In this document: piece by piece, positions 42,583-51,930 of the stretch
Numbering within the stretch: position 1 is the first letter of the stretch
How the letters are laid out: every line of letters starts with the position of its first letter
DNA from: Chloracidobacterium sp.
GTDB taxonomy: Bacteria > Acidobacteriota > Blastocatellia > Pyrinomonadales > Pyrinomonadaceae
Length of the DNA: 64,000 bases
Reading direction: 5' to 3'
Assembly: GCA_016706275.1 (NCBI GenBank)
Contig: JADJJY010000001.1
Coordinates: 1,240,001-1,304,000, forward strand
Position numbers and translations under genes: made by a program
The notes under the pieces: model-generated
Told to the model about the DNA's origin: nothing
The model's database searches: none
The model's input: the letters and a program-made list of their open reading frames with translations, nothing else

Positions 42583-44217
42583 ATGCAAAAAGTCCTAACA
42601 GCCGAGCAAATGCGCACCGTCGATCGCCTGACGACCGAGCGATATGGCATTCCATCGATCCTGCTGATGGAAAACGCTGCTCATGCCGTCGCCCGCGTAA
42701 TTACGGAAAAGCTGGGCGGCTCGGTAAAAGGTAAGTCGGTGTTGGTGTTGTGCGGAACAGGTAACAATGGCGGCGATGGTGCGGCATTGGCGAGGATATT
42801 GTGGCAGAACGGGGCTGACGTATCACTGGTTCTTTTAGGACTGGTAGATGATACAAAGGGGGACGCACGGGTAAATTTCGAGGCCGTGCGTTTATTGTCC
42901 ACGAGAGATTTACAGGTTACTCCGTTGCTGACTCTTTATGAGATTCCGGAACCCATTCCAGAGGCGGTTTCAGAATTAAGTTGTCACGACGTCTTTGTCG
43001 ATGCTCTTTTTGGAACCGGCCTAACCAGACCGATGTCCGAGGAAGTCAAAAAGTTTGTATCTAAGCTCCGGTTTTCCGGAAAATGGCTGCTCAGGATTGC
43101 AATCGACCTACCATCGGGTTTAACGGCGGATTCAGGCGAAATAATTGGACCGGCTTTTCATTCCGCGGTTACTGTTACCTTCACCGCTCCGAAATATGGG
43201 AATGTACTTCCGCCGAGCAGCAACTATAATGGCGAGTTGATTGTGGCCAACATCGGTACCCCCCCTGAGAATTTTGACCTGGATGGATATGTCGATGACT
43301 TTACTAATGAACTATTGCTGACAGACAGTTCTGATATTGCAGACTGGTTAACTGCGAGTCAATTTTCCAGTGACTCATACAAAAACAAACGTGGACATAC
43401 GCTCGTAATCGCGGGCTCGGAGAATTATTCAGGAGCAGCGGTCTTGGCCGGAAATGCGTCGATGCGTACGGGCGTTGGTCTGGTAACGGTTGTGACTCCA
43501 CGGTCGTCAAAGGCTTTGGTCGCTTCGCGCCTTTTGCCGGAGGTGATGGTTCGCGGCGTCGTTGAGACCGAAAATGGAACGATCTCGGAAGCGGCATATG
43601 TTGAGGTCGGCGACTTGCTCGAAAAATCGGATTCGATCGTTATTGGATGCGGCGTCTCACAGGATGAAAGCACTAAGAAATTCGTCGTAAAGGTGGTCGA
43701 GAATAGGCGTCAGCCGGTCATTGTCGATGCCGATGCATTGAATTTGCTATCGCCGTTTTCCGCTAACTGGCCGTACGCTGACGCAGGCGGTTCTGACATC
43801 ATTCTCACTCCGCATGAGGGCGAGTTTATGCGGCTGCTCGGGACAGACGATAAAGACGCGATAAAAGACCGCGTCGCCGCTGTTCGCGATTTTGCAGTGA
43901 AATACAAAGTCATCCTCGTCCTAAAAGGCGAGCGTGTTTTGATGGGAGCACCTGATGGCCGCGTGGTTGTTAATCCGACAGGGAACTCCGGCCTCGGGAA
44001 AGCGGGCAATGGCGATACGCTTGCGGGCATTTTGGCCGGGTTTGTAGCTCAGGCGGTTCGATTTAATATCGATATTTTTGAAACGGTCGTTGCGGCGGTT
44101 TATGTCGCCGGAATGGCGGGAGACATTGCCGAAAAGAAATACGGCAAACGCGTAATGACGGCGTCGGATGTGCGCGAATGTCTGACCGAGACTTTTGTGG
44201 AGTTGGCAGGGAATTAA
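42583..44217 (+). CDS. nnr: Bifunctional NAD(P)H-hydrate repair enzyme (epimerase and dehydratase)
   Basis: 544 residues. N-terminal epimerase domain (about 1-225): 'QMRTVDRLTTERYGIPSILLMENAA', 'LCGTGNNGGDGAALARIL', 'DALFGTGLTRP' and 'DLPSGLTADSGE'. C-terminal ADP/ATP-dependent dehydratase (about 260-540): 'KRGHTLVIAGSENYSGAAVLA', 'VDADALNLL', 'LTPHEGEFMRLLG' and 'GNSGLGKAGNGDTLAGILAGF'. Repairs hydrated NADH/NADPH. The linker between 'LNLL' and 'LTPHEGEF' is longer than usual and holds the 22-bp repeat also found ahead of yvcK. tsaE follows. Confidence 0.95.
   Translation: MQKVLTAEQMRTVDRLTTERYGIPSILLMENAAHAVARVITEKLGGSVKGKSVLVLCGTGNNGGDGAALARILWQNGADVSLVLLGLVDDTKGDARVNFEAVRLLSTRDLQVTPLLTLYEIPEPIPEAVSELSCHDVFVDALFGTGLTRPMSEEVKKFVSKLRFSGKWLLRIAIDLPSGLTADSGEIIGPAFHSAVTVTFTAPKYGNVLPPSSNYNGELIVANIGTPPENFDLDGYVDDFTNELLLTDSSDIADWLTASQFSSDSYKNKRGHTLVIAGSENYSGAAVLAGNASMRTGVGLVTVVTPRSSKALVASRLLPEVMVRGVVETENGTISEAAYVEVGDLLEKSDSIVIGCGVSQDESTKKFVVKVVENRRQPVIVDADALNLLSPFSANWPYADAGGSDIILTPHEGEFMRLLGTDDKDAIKDRVAAVRDFAVKYKVILVLKGERVLMGAPDGRVVVNPTGNSGLGKAGNGDTLAGILAGFVAQAVRFNIDIFETVVAAVYVAGMAGDIAEKKYGKRVMTASDVRECLTETFVELAGN
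43776..43797 (+). repeat. 22-bp repeat, copy 2 (inside nnr)
   Basis: Exact match to 17029-17050. In nnr it encodes part of the 'YADAGGSD' stretch just before the conserved 'LTPHEGEF'. Confidence 0.85.
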
Positions 44218-44218
44218 G

Positions 44219-44287
44219 ACAGGATTAACAGGATACGCAGGATAAATTAAGAAAAATAATCCTGGTCATCCTGTATATCCTGTTAAT
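44219..44287. repeat. Inverted pair of 9-mer arrays (ACAGGATNN)
   Basis: Three ACAGGAT-type units in exact 9-bp register (44219-44245) face three TCCTGT-type units (44260-44286). It fills the whole gap between nnr and tsaE. Confidence 0.85.
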
Positions 44288-44293
44288 GTTTTG

Positions 44294-44725
44294 ATGAGCG
44301 AAAACGAGATCATTTGTAAAACGCCAGACAAAACATTTGTCTTAGGCGAACAGCTCGGAGCATCACTCGCTGGTGGTGATGTCGTATTATTGTATGGCGG
44401 GCTCGGTGCGGGAAAGACTTTGCTGACAAAGGGCATCTTAAATGCGCTTAAGTTTGATATTGACGAAGTGACGAGCCCGAGTTTTACGCTGGTAAATTTG
44501 TATAAGACGGCGACGTTGGATGTGTATCATATCGATCTGTGGCGGCTCGATGGCGGTATGGATGTCGTGGCGGCGGTCGGGCTGGAAGAGATACTTGAAA
44601 ATGAAAATGCCGTGACGATCATTGAGTGGGCGGATAGGCTGGGCGAGACATCATTCACAAATAATACAATAAAGGTCACGATCGACGGTGACGGCGATGA
44701 GCCGCGACGGGTCTCGATCAAATAA
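44294..44725 (+). CDS. tsaE: tRNA threonylcarbamoyladenosine ATPase TsaE
   Basis: 143 residues from ATG 44294 (a TTG codon just before it is also in frame). Walker A is 'GGLGAGKT' (about 35-42), followed by 'EVTSPSFTLVN', 'VYHIDLWRL' and 'AVTIIEWADRLGE', all TsaE marks. It works with TsaB and TsaD to make t6A at position 37 of ANN-decoding tRNAs. In many genomes tsaE follows nnr, as here. Confidence 0.95.
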   Translation: MSENEIICKTPDKTFVLGEQLGASLAGGDVVLLYGGLGAGKTLLTKGILNALKFDIDEVTSPSFTLVNLYKTATLDVYHIDLWRLDGGMDVVAAVGLEEILENENAVTIIEWADRLGETSFTNNTIKVTIDGDGDEPRRVSIK

Positions 44726-44811
44726 AAATTCGTAACATTTACGTCAAAAAGATTTAACATTGAGATTCTTTCTTATGATGGCGGTATCTTTTATAATCTA
44801 GCCCGCCATAT

Positions 44812-46953
44812 ATGACTCTAACGGATACGAAAAGCTCAAGGTCAAATAAAAAAGTCGAGACCGTCGTGCAAACCCCCACCGAAGTGGACAGCAGGACGCT
44901 CTTTAACCGTGAGCTGAGCTGGCTCGAATTTAATCGCCGTGTGCTCGACGAGGCCACGGATGAAAGCCTGCCTGTGCTCGAACGCCTCAAATTTCTCTCC
45001 ATCTTTTCTACCAACCTCGACGAGTTTTTTATGATCCGCGTTTCGGGGCTCAAGGAGCAGATCGCTGAGGGCGTCGGCGAGACGTCGCCTGACGGGCTGA
45101 CGGCGTCAGAACAGCTTGCGGAGGTGTATAAACGCCTGCGTCCAATGCTGAAAAGGCAGGTGTCGTTTTTGACTGAGAATGTTTTTCCTGCATTAAAAAA
45201 AGCAGGGATATCGATCGAACCGTATTCCGGTCTGAACATTAAAGAAAAGCGTCTGCTCGATAAATATTTTCGAAATAATCTATTCCCCATTCTTACGCCG
45301 CAATCGGTCGATTCATCGCATCCGTTCCCGTATGTTTCAAATTTGAGTATAAATCTTGGTTTGTATATCGAGCCTGACCGCAGCTTTATACAGGCAAATC
45401 TCAAGCATCTTTTCAAACAAAAGCGGTTTATTCGGATCAAATTGCCTGCGACCGTTCCGCGTCTGATACCGATAAACGAAAAGACGGGCCGTTACGCTCT
45501 GCTCGAAGAGGTCGTTTCGGCCAACGTCGCCGAGCTTTTCCCTCATATGAAAACGAGCGAGGCATTTCTGTTTCGCGTGACTCGCGATGCGGACATCGAG
45601 CTTCGCGAAGACGAGGCCGGCGATCTGATGCGAACGCTCGAACGTGAATTGCAGCGTCGGCGTGACCGTTTTGCCGTGCGGTTAGAGGTTGCCGCGGCCA
45701 TGCCCGAAAAGATGGTCAAAATACTGACGGCCGGGACGGGGCTTGCCGCAAATGAGATCGAGCGTGTCGCGGGATTTGTTGATATTCCGGACCTAATGCA
45801 GCTTTACGGCCTAGATCGGCCGGACCTAAAGGAAAAACCAATCACGGCCGTAGTCCCGGCACCGCTTCACAAGAAAGAGAATATTTTTGATGTCATCAAA
45901 AAACAGGATGTACTGCTGCATCACCCTTATACGACATTCAACACCGTTTCGGATTTTATCGCCGAGGCGGCTGAGGATACGAACGTCCAGGCGATAAAGA
46001 TCTGTTTGTATCGAACGGGCAAGGATTCGCCGATCGTTAATTCACTGATGCGGGCGAGCCGTCTGGGCAAACAGGTGACGGCGCTCGTCGAGCTAAAGGC
46101 TCGTTTTGACGAAGAGAACAATATCGAATGGGCTCGGCGGCTTGAGAACGAAGGCGTGCACGTCGTGTATGGCATAAGTACGCTAAAGACGCACTCAAAA
46201 GTCCTGTTGGTCGTAAGGCGTGAAAAGGACAAACTCGTCCGCTATGTGCATCTCGCGACCGGAAACTACAATCCGATAACCGCAAAGATCTACACAGATC
46301 TCGGCCTGCTCACGGCCGACGAAGAGATCGGCGAGGATGCGAGCAGCCTGTTCAACTTTCTGACCGGCTATTCACAGCAGCATAAATACAAACGGCTGAT
46401 CGTCGCGCCGCTAAATCTTCGCGAACGGTTGATCGCTCTTATTCGCCGTGAGAAAAAGCATAAACTCGCCGGTAAAGAAGCCCGGATACTTATTAAGGCT
46501 AACAGCATTACTGATGTTGAGCTCATCAAAGAGCTTTACGCTGCGTCGCAGAGCGGTGTTGAGATCGATATGATCGTTCGCGGGATATGTGCCCTGCGGC
46601 CCGGCGTCAAAGGGATGTCAGAGAATATTCGTGTACGTTCGATCATCGGACGATTTCTCGAACACAGCCGTATCCTCTATTTTGCGAACGGCGGTGGTGA
46701 AGCCGAAGAGGTCTATATTGGCAGCGCCGACCTCATGCATCGGAGTTTTGACAGCCGCGTCGAGGTCGTGACGCCGATCCTCGATACTGACATCAAAAAG
46801 TACCTAAAAGAACAGATGCTTGAGGTTTATTTGAAAGACGAGGTAAATGCCCGTACTTTGAATACGGACGGCAGTTACAAAAAGCTTGCCGATAGAAAGG
46901 GCGGCGGTTTTGATTCGCAGATGTCGTTCGTTGGAAAAGCTGATTTAGGTTAG
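44812..46953 (+). CDS. ppk1: Polyphosphate kinase 1
   Basis: 713 residues, usual PPK1 length. N domain 'LFNRELSWLEFNRRVLDEA' (about 30-48), head domain 'FFMIRVSGLKEQ', 'LLHHPYTTFNTVSDFI' and 'QAIKICLYRTGKDSPIVNSLMRA'. Catalytic core: 'HLATGNYNPITAKIYTDLGL' with the phosphohistidine region, 'KGMSENIRVRSIIGRFLEHSRI' and 'GSADLMHRSFDSRVEV'. Makes polyphosphate from ATP. Its 3' end overlaps the converging CYTH-enzyme gene by 4 bp. Confidence 0.96.
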   Translation: MTLTDTKSSRSNKKVETVVQTPTEVDSRTLFNRELSWLEFNRRVLDEATDESLPVLERLKFLSIFSTNLDEFFMIRVSGLKEQIAEGVGETSPDGLTASEQLAEVYKRLRPMLKRQVSFLTENVFPALKKAGISIEPYSGLNIKEKRLLDKYFRNNLFPILTPQSVDSSHPFPYVSNLSINLGLYIEPDRSFIQANLKHLFKQKRFIRIKLPATVPRLIPINEKTGRYALLEEVVSANVAELFPHMKTSEAFLFRVTRDADIELREDEAGDLMRTLERELQRRRDRFAVRLEVAAAMPEKMVKILTAGTGLAANEIERVAGFVDIPDLMQLYGLDRPDLKEKPITAVVPAPLHKKENIFDVIKKQDVLLHHPYTTFNTVSDFIAEAAEDTNVQAIKICLYRTGKDSPIVNSLMRASRLGKQVTALVELKARFDEENNIEWARRLENEGVHVVYGISTLKTHSKVLLVVRREKDKLVRYVHLATGNYNPITAKIYTDLGLLTADEEIGEDASSLFNFLTGYSQQHKYKRLIVAPLNLRERLIALIRREKKHKLAGKEARILIKANSITDVELIKELYAASQSGVEIDMIVRGICALRPGVKGMSENIRVRSIIGRFLEHSRILYFANGGGEAEEVYIGSADLMHRSFDSRVEVVTPILDTDIKKYLKEQMLEVYLKDEVNARTLNTDGSYKKLADRKGGGFDSQMSFVGKADLG

Positions 46954-47507
46954 ACAGCCTTAGATTTATCAAATCTCGATTCGAAAACACCATTTACATC
47001 TTTACCGTATTTCAGCGTAAGCCTCGGGTAGCCGCGAGACTCAGGCACTAGTTTATCTGCCCCAAGCTGTTTTTCGACCGTGAGAATATCCTCGATCGAG
47101 CCCTCGATCTCCATATAGTAACCAAATGGTAGCTCGTCGAGCACGACCTCGACATTGCCAAAATGCCATGCTTTGCGATGCTTTTCGTATATCACGGAAA
47201 GTTTGTATCCCAATTTTTCGATAATACTTTCTGTAGCATTAACGTCGGAAACATCGGTCTCAAATTCGATCTGGTGTTTGAAATCGTTTTCGGTCGGAAC
47301 TTTTTCTTTGTATGTCAGCGTAGTTCGAGATTCAGTTTTTCGAAGCCTGAGAACCGCCGCCTTTCCATCAAGCAAACCGCCACGATGCAGATAGTTTTCC
47401 TCAAAAGTCTCGTATGTAAAAACGGCACCGAGTTTGCCGAGCCTTGCGGTGAGATCAACTAGTAGTTTTTTATCGATCAGATATTTTTTTTCGATTTCTA
47501 TCGCCAT
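46950..47507 (-). CDS. CYTH-domain enzyme (class IV adenylate cyclase / triphosphate tunnel type)
   Basis: 185 residues. The family signature ExExK is present at once (E4-x-E6-x-K8). Tunnel strands with charged residues follow ('VLRLRKTES', 'LTYKEKV', 'HQIEFETDV', 'VVLDELPFGYYMEIEGS'). Members cleave or cyclise triphosphates: adenylate cyclase CyaB, thiamine triphosphatase and inorganic triphosphatase. The substrate cannot be read from sequence. Position tail-to-tail with ppk1 makes triphosphate or polyphosphate a candidate. Confidence 0.88.
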   Translation of the reverse strand: MAIEIEKKYLIDKKLLVDLTARLGKLGAVFTYETFEENYLHRGGLLDGKAAVLRLRKTESRTTLTYKEKVPTENDFKHQIEFETDVSDVNATESIIEKLGYKLSVIYEKHRKAWHFGNVEVVLDELPFGYYMEIEGSIEDILTVEKQLGADKLVPESRGYPRLTLKYGKDVNGVFESRFDKSKAV

Positions 47508-47680
47508 TTATTAACCTGAGCCATATGCAGCACAAACTTTAATTCTAAAGGTTAAGTTGTGGCGGGGCAAATTAGGATGTTCCGCGGGCTGTCGCTTGAC
47601 TAAAACGGCCGATTATTGAATACTTGAAAAAAAGGTCAGGATTTGTTGCCGGCCTAATTATTAGGAGTAAATAAGAACTT

Positions 47681-48124
47681 ATGCCATATCCAGAAACAAT
47701 GATTTACGGAATGCGGGCCGAGCTTGCAAACCTTGGAATTGAAGAAGCAAAGACGACAGAGGCTGTTGACGAAGCGGTAAAAAACACCGACGGAACGCTG
47801 ATGGTTGTTGTGAATTCAGTGTGCGGCTGTGCTGCCGGCGGCGTTCGCCCGGGCATCGCGATGGCGCTGGCTAATTCGCCAAACGTCCCTGATCGTTCGA
47901 TCACCGTTTTTGCCGGAGCAGATATCGATGCGACGGAAACGGCACGCGAATATTTTACCGGCCACATGCCGTCGTCGCCGTCGATCGGATTTTTGAAGAA
48001 CGGCGAGCTCGTCCAGCTCTTTGAACGGCGCGATCTCGAAGGCCGTCCGCCGCAGATGATCGCACAGGCGCTCGTCGAAGCATTTAACGCACATTGTGCA
48101 AAGACCGAAGCCGCGAATAACTAA
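47681..48124 (+). CDS. Bacilliredoxin (BrxA/BrxB family)
   Basis: 147 residues. The thioredoxin-like fold has the active-site triplet Cys48-Gly-Cys50 ('VVVNSVCGCAAGGVRPG'). 'FAGADIDATETAREYFTG' and 'PSSPSIGFLKNGELVQLFERRDLEGRPPQMI' complete the family pattern. Bacilliredoxins remove bacillithiol from oxidised proteins in Firmicutes. The AGGAG ribosome site is 13 bases from the ATG, longer than ideal. A clear terminator follows. Confidence 0.93.
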   Translation: MPYPETMIYGMRAELANLGIEEAKTTEAVDEAVKNTDGTLMVVVNSVCGCAAGGVRPGIAMALANSPNVPDRSITVFAGADIDATETAREYFTGHMPSSPSIGFLKNGELVQLFERRDLEGRPPQMIAQALVEAFNAHCAKTEAANN

Positions 48125-48145
48125 CGCGATAACAAATTTGTTCGC

Positions 48146-48176
48146 AAAAAGCCGCTCCAAACGGGGCGGTTTTTTA
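48146..48176 (+). terminator. Terminator of the bacilliredoxin gene
   Basis: AAAAAGCCGCTCC pairs with GGGGCGGTTTTTT (one mismatch or wobble) around a 4-base loop, then T. Confidence 0.8.
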
Positions 48177-48222
48177 TTTTGTTGCGTGCGGCGACCCGTA
48201 ACCGATAGAATAGAAGTAGCAG

Positions 48223-48678
48223 ATGTCTATCAACCAACGACAACACATCCGGTTTTCGCTCGATATCCCTGCGATCATCTATTCGAAATTCGGCGAAAAA
48301 CAACTGACCCGGCTGCAGCAGATCAGTATCGGCGGCTGTTTTACGGATTGGGATGACAGCGTGCTGATCGGCGATGAGTTTCGTATGGAGATCGAGCTGC
48401 CGAATAAAAATTATCTGCCGCTCCATTGCAAGGCCCTTTACCTTTTTGAACATACCGGCGTCGGCGTCAAATTTACTGAGATCACCAGATTCGAACAGTC
48501 TCTGATCTCAAAAATAATCGCCCACAAACTCGAAACCGAAGGCGTACCGCTCCAGATCGATCCGTTCACATTACCGCCAACATTCGTCGGCGACGACCCA
48601 AGCCCCCGCATCACCGACATCCGCCAAAAGCGCGACGCCGTTCTCCAACACATCATGTCCGGCGGCGACGCCTACTGA
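48223..48678 (+). CDS. PilZ-domain protein
   Basis: 151 residues. The N-terminal 'RQHIRF' gives the RxxxR part of the c-di-GMP site. The second box 'QISIGGC' follows the D/NxSxxG pattern with Gln in place of Asp/Asn, so binding may be weaker. 'FEHTGVGVKFTEITRFEQSLISKII' ends the domain. About 50 C-terminal residues are unlike known domains. The 3' end overlaps the converging gene by 7 bp. Confidence 0.85.
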   Translation: MSINQRQHIRFSLDIPAIIYSKFGEKQLTRLQQISIGGCFTDWDDSVLIGDEFRMEIELPNKNYLPLHCKALYLFEHTGVGVKFTEITRFEQSLISKIIAHKLETEGVPLQIDPFTLPPTFVGDDPSPRITDIRQKRDAVLQHIMSGGDAY

Positions 48679-49151
48679 GCAGGTTTAGTCGGTTGCGGCG
48701 GGCGAATGCCCGTGTACTGGGCCGAAGCGATCTTCCAAACACCTTTTTCTTTTGCACAAACCAACATCACCCGCATCCCGCGCGGCGGCATCGTTTTGCC
48801 CTCGGCGGTGATCGTGTAATCCAGCCGCAATATCACGACGGCGCTTTTATCCCGCACACGTATCGACCATTCCGAAGCATCGCTTTTCGTCGAAACCTTG
48901 GCCGGATCGGGTTTTAGCTCGGGTTTATAAAACCCGAGAACTTTGTCGCGCGGATCAAATTCCCCGACAGGCGAGATCTCAATATAATCAGCCGTAAAAA
49001 CCGCATCAAGCGTTGCCGCGTCGTAACTCGACTGAGCACCGATCATCCTGTTGACCAACTTGGTCAACTCGGCCTCGTCCTTGGTCTGTGCAAAGGCCTG
49101 AAACGCGGCTACCAGCACGATCGATACAATAAATAGTGATTTTGTTCGCAT
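48672..49151 (-). CDS. Secreted SnoaL/DUF4440-type protein
   Basis: 159 residues from ATG 49151; the longer frame to 49256 adds 35 residues ahead of the signal peptide. A signal (about 1-21, ending 'AFAQ') is followed by 'ELTKLVNRMIGAQSSYDAATLDAVFTADYIEISPVGEF', the opening of NTF2-like DUF4440 domains. 'VVILRLDYTITAEGKTMPPRGMRVMLVCAKEKGVWKIASAQYT' closes the fold. Function unknown. Confidence 0.85.
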   Translation of the reverse strand: MRTKSLFIVSIVLVAAFQAFAQTKDEAELTKLVNRMIGAQSSYDAATLDAVFTADYIEISPVGEFDPRDKVLGFYKPELKPDPAKVSTKSDASEWSIRVRDKSAVVILRLDYTITAEGKTMPPRGMRVMLVCAKEKGVWKIASAQYTGIRPPQPTKPAQ

Positions 49152-49197
49152 CTTATGTCTCCGTTGAAATGGAATACGAAGGGATGTGTTGGTTGGT

Positions 49198-50568
49198 TCA
49201 AAACAACTCATCCATTGCTTGTTCGAGGTTTTTGACTCCGACCACGCGGATGCCAAGGAGTTTTTCGAGGCCTTTTTTATTCGATTCCGGCAGGATCAGT
49301 TTCTTAAAGCCGAGGGTTTGGGCTTCGCGGGCTCGGGCTTGGGCTTGGAGGACGCCGCGGATCTCGCCGGTTAGGCCGACTTCGCCAAAGACGGCTGTTT
49401 CTGGTGGGACTTGGAGGTTGCGAAAGCTCGATGCGATGGCCGCGAGGACGCCGAGGTCGGCGGCGGGTTCGTCGATCTCCATACCGCCGGCGACGTTGAC
49501 AAAAACGTCGTCGCCCGCGAGTTGAAAGCCGAGCTGTTTTTCGAGAACTGCGATCAGGAGCGAGGCCCGGTTGTGGTCAAACCCTTGCGTCATTCGCCGT
49601 CCGCTGCCAAATGTGGTTCCGCTCACGAGTGCTTGTACCTCGACGAGCATCGGCCGTGTGCCTTCCATACAGACGGTGACGACGGATCCGGTGGCGTTCT
49701 CGGGCCGCTCTTGTAAAAATAGCTCCGACGGATTGCTGACGGGTACGAGCCCGGCGTTGGTCATCTCAAACACACCGATCTCGTTTGCAGCTCCAAAACG
49801 GTTTTTGGTCGCGCGGATGATGCGGTGGTTGTGATGGCGGTCGCCTTCGAAATAGAGGACGGTATCGACGATGTGTTCGAGCGTTTTTGGCCCGGCGATA
49901 GAGCCTTCTTTCGTAACGTGGCCAGTGAGGAAAACGGGCGTGCCGGTCTGCTTGGCAAACATCATGAACTGCGCCGCGACCTCGCGCACTTGGCTTACGC
50001 TGCCGGGGGCGGACTCGATCTTTTCGCTAAAGACCGTCTGGATCGAATCGACAATGACCAGATCGGGTTTCATCTTGGCGGTCTCGGCGAGGATCGATTG
50101 CAGATTTGTCTCGGGCAGTAGGAAAAGGTTGTCGGCGGCAATACCGAGCCGCTCGCCACGCATTTTTATCTGACGTTCCGATTCTTCGCCCGAAACGTAG
50201 AGAACCTTGGTGCCGTTCTGCCCAAGTTTATCGGCCATCTGGATAACGATGGTCGATTTCCCGATGCCCGGTGCTCCGCCGATCAGCACGAGCGAACCCG
50301 CGACGATGCCGCCGCCGAGTACGCGGTCCATCTCGTCAATGCCGGTCGATGTGCGGGCGTCGTCCTGTGATTCGATCGTGTCGTAGGCGATGGGCGAGGT
50401 CGAGAATTGCGACGAAAAACTGCCTGCACCTTTTGTCTGCGGAGCAGCGCGAAAACGCTCTTCGACAAGCGTGTTCCACTCTTCGCAGTCCGGGCATTGG
50501 CCGAGCCATTTGCGCGACTGGCTGCCGCAGTTTTGGCAGACAAATATCGTTGCGGGTAGTTTTGCCAT
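49198..50568 (-). CDS. radA: DNA repair protein RadA
   Basis: 456 residues. The N-terminal C4 zinc finger has Cys11, 14, 25 and 28. Walker A is 'GAPGIGKS' (about 98-105), Walker B 'LVIVDSIQTV', and the RadA-specific 'KNRFG' lies at about 255-259. The C-terminal Lon-protease-like domain has 'VNVAGGMEIDEPAADLGVLAAI'. It is a hexameric helicase that helps branch migration in recombination. The start lies 171 bp from the divergent PIN/TRAM gene. Confidence 0.96.
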   Translation of the reverse strand: MAKLPATIFVCQNCGSQSRKWLGQCPDCEEWNTLVEERFRAAPQTKGAGSFSSQFSTSPIAYDTIESQDDARTSTGIDEMDRVLGGGIVAGSLVLIGGAPGIGKSTIVIQMADKLGQNGTKVLYVSGEESERQIKMRGERLGIAADNLFLLPETNLQSILAETAKMKPDLVIVDSIQTVFSEKIESAPGSVSQVREVAAQFMMFAKQTGTPVFLTGHVTKEGSIAGPKTLEHIVDTVLYFEGDRHHNHRIIRATKNRFGAANEIGVFEMTNAGLVPVSNPSELFLQERPENATGSVVTVCMEGTRPMLVEVQALVSGTTFGSGRRMTQGFDHNRASLLIAVLEKQLGFQLAGDDVFVNVAGGMEIDEPAADLGVLAAIASSFRNLQVPPETAVFGEVGLTGEIRGVLQAQARAREAQTLGFKKLILPESNKKGLEKLLGIRVVGVKNLEQAMDELF

Positions 50569-50739
50569 TTGAGTGAAAAGGATACAACAGATGCGTGCCG
50601 GATAGAAAATCCCGCCAGTTTTGTCTGAAATCGTGGCGTGAATCGGTCTTTGTTAAGGTAGCGAAAAATAAGGTATTTAACCGCATTTATGTAGACGGAT
50701 ATAACGCTAGAGCCGTCTTTCGTGCTAAAATTTCAAACG

Positions 50740-51927
50740 ATGAAGGCTGATATTTTGATTTTACGGGTCGCGTTTGTGGGATTGCTCATTTTGCTGGGCT
50801 ATCTGCTCAATCCGTTTGAGCGCACGCAGCGGTTTGGCCTTGTAAATATCGGTGATGAAACCACGCGTAGGCTGTTATCAGCAGGGCTCGGAGCAGTCAT
50901 AAGTTTTATCATTATCGGTTTTGAGATGCGTGTGCGCCGGGCGTCTTTAAAAACTCTGATCGGTGCGGCCGTTGGCTCAATACTCGGTATTGTCGGAGCA
51001 TTTCTCATCGGCGTTCTTATTTCCATACAAAAAGAAGCTGCCGTCTCGGCCGAGATGCAGACATTTCTGACCATCTCGCTCGCCTTTTTTATGGGCTACA
51101 TCGGGCTGATGGTCGGTGCGGCAAAAGGCGATTATCTAGATCTTTCGGCACTCGGCGGTATCTTTAGCGACAAGCATGTAAAGCAGGATTTTAAGATCCT
51201 TGATACTTCGGTAATCATCGACGGTCGTATCGCTGACGTCGCTGAAACGGGCTTCCTGGGCGGTACGCTCATCATCCCGCACTTTATTCTTGCTGAATTG
51301 CAGCAGGTGGCCGATTCGGCTGATTCGTCAAAACGCCAACGCGGACGACGTGGGCTCGACATGCTCCAGCGGCTCCGCAACAACAGCAAACTCGACGTGC
51401 AGATCGTCGAGACTGATTTCCCGGCGGTCAAAGAGGTCGATCTCAAGCTGATCGAACTCGGAGCCCAGCTTGACGCTGTGATCGTCACCAACGATTTTAA
51501 TTTGAACAAGGTTTCGCAGCTTCGCGGTGTTGAGGTGCTCAATATCAACGAACTTGCCAACGCCGTCAAGCCTGTCGTTCTGCCCGGCGAAGCGATGCGG
51601 GTTTTTATCCTGAAAGAGGGCAAGGAATACAATCAGGGCGTCGCATATCTCGATGACGGCACAATGGTCGTTGTCGATAATGCCCGCAAACTGATAGGCA
51701 AAACCGCCGATATCGCCGTCACCAGCGTGCTGCAGACGACCGCAGGCAAGATGATCTTTGGCAGATTGTGGGAAGAAAGGGACGAGGCTCCTCCGCAAAC
51801 GACGCCGACCACTCAAGCGACACAAACGACCGAAAGCTCGTTCAGCATTCACGATTCGCGGTCTTTGGGATTTCGCAAAGCGACCCGTGAACTGCGTCAG
51901 ACGACGATCATCGAAGAGATCGAATAA
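50740..51927 (+). CDS. PIN/TRAM-domain membrane protein (YacL-like)
   Basis: 395 residues from ATG 50740. Four N-terminal membrane helices (about 4-135). The PIN domain 'KILDTSVIIDGRIADVAETGFL' (about 148-168) has conserved acidic residues and 'DAVIVTNDFNLNKVSQLRGV'. The TRAM domain 'EGKEYNQGVAYLDDGTMVVVDNA' (about 293-315) precedes a variable Thr/Gln-rich tail. YacL proteins are membrane-tied RNases or RNA binders of unclear role. Order with ispD and ispF, and radA across the divide, matches the Bacillus radA-disA-yacL-ispD-ispF block with disA missing. Confidence 0.93.
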   Translation: MKADILILRVAFVGLLILLGYLLNPFERTQRFGLVNIGDETTRRLLSAGLGAVISFIIIGFEMRVRRASLKTLIGAAVGSILGIVGAFLIGVLISIQKEAAVSAEMQTFLTISLAFFMGYIGLMVGAAKGDYLDLSALGGIFSDKHVKQDFKILDTSVIIDGRIADVAETGFLGGTLIIPHFILAELQQVADSADSSKRQRGRRGLDMLQRLRNNSKLDVQIVETDFPAVKEVDLKLIELGAQLDAVIVTNDFNLNKVSQLRGVEVLNINELANAVKPVVLPGEAMRVFILKEGKEYNQGVAYLDDGTMVVVDNARKLIGKTADIAVTSVLQTTAGKMIFGRLWEERDEAPPQTTPTTQATQTTESSFSIHDSRSLGFRKATRELRQTTIIEEIE

Positions 51928-51930
51928 GAA

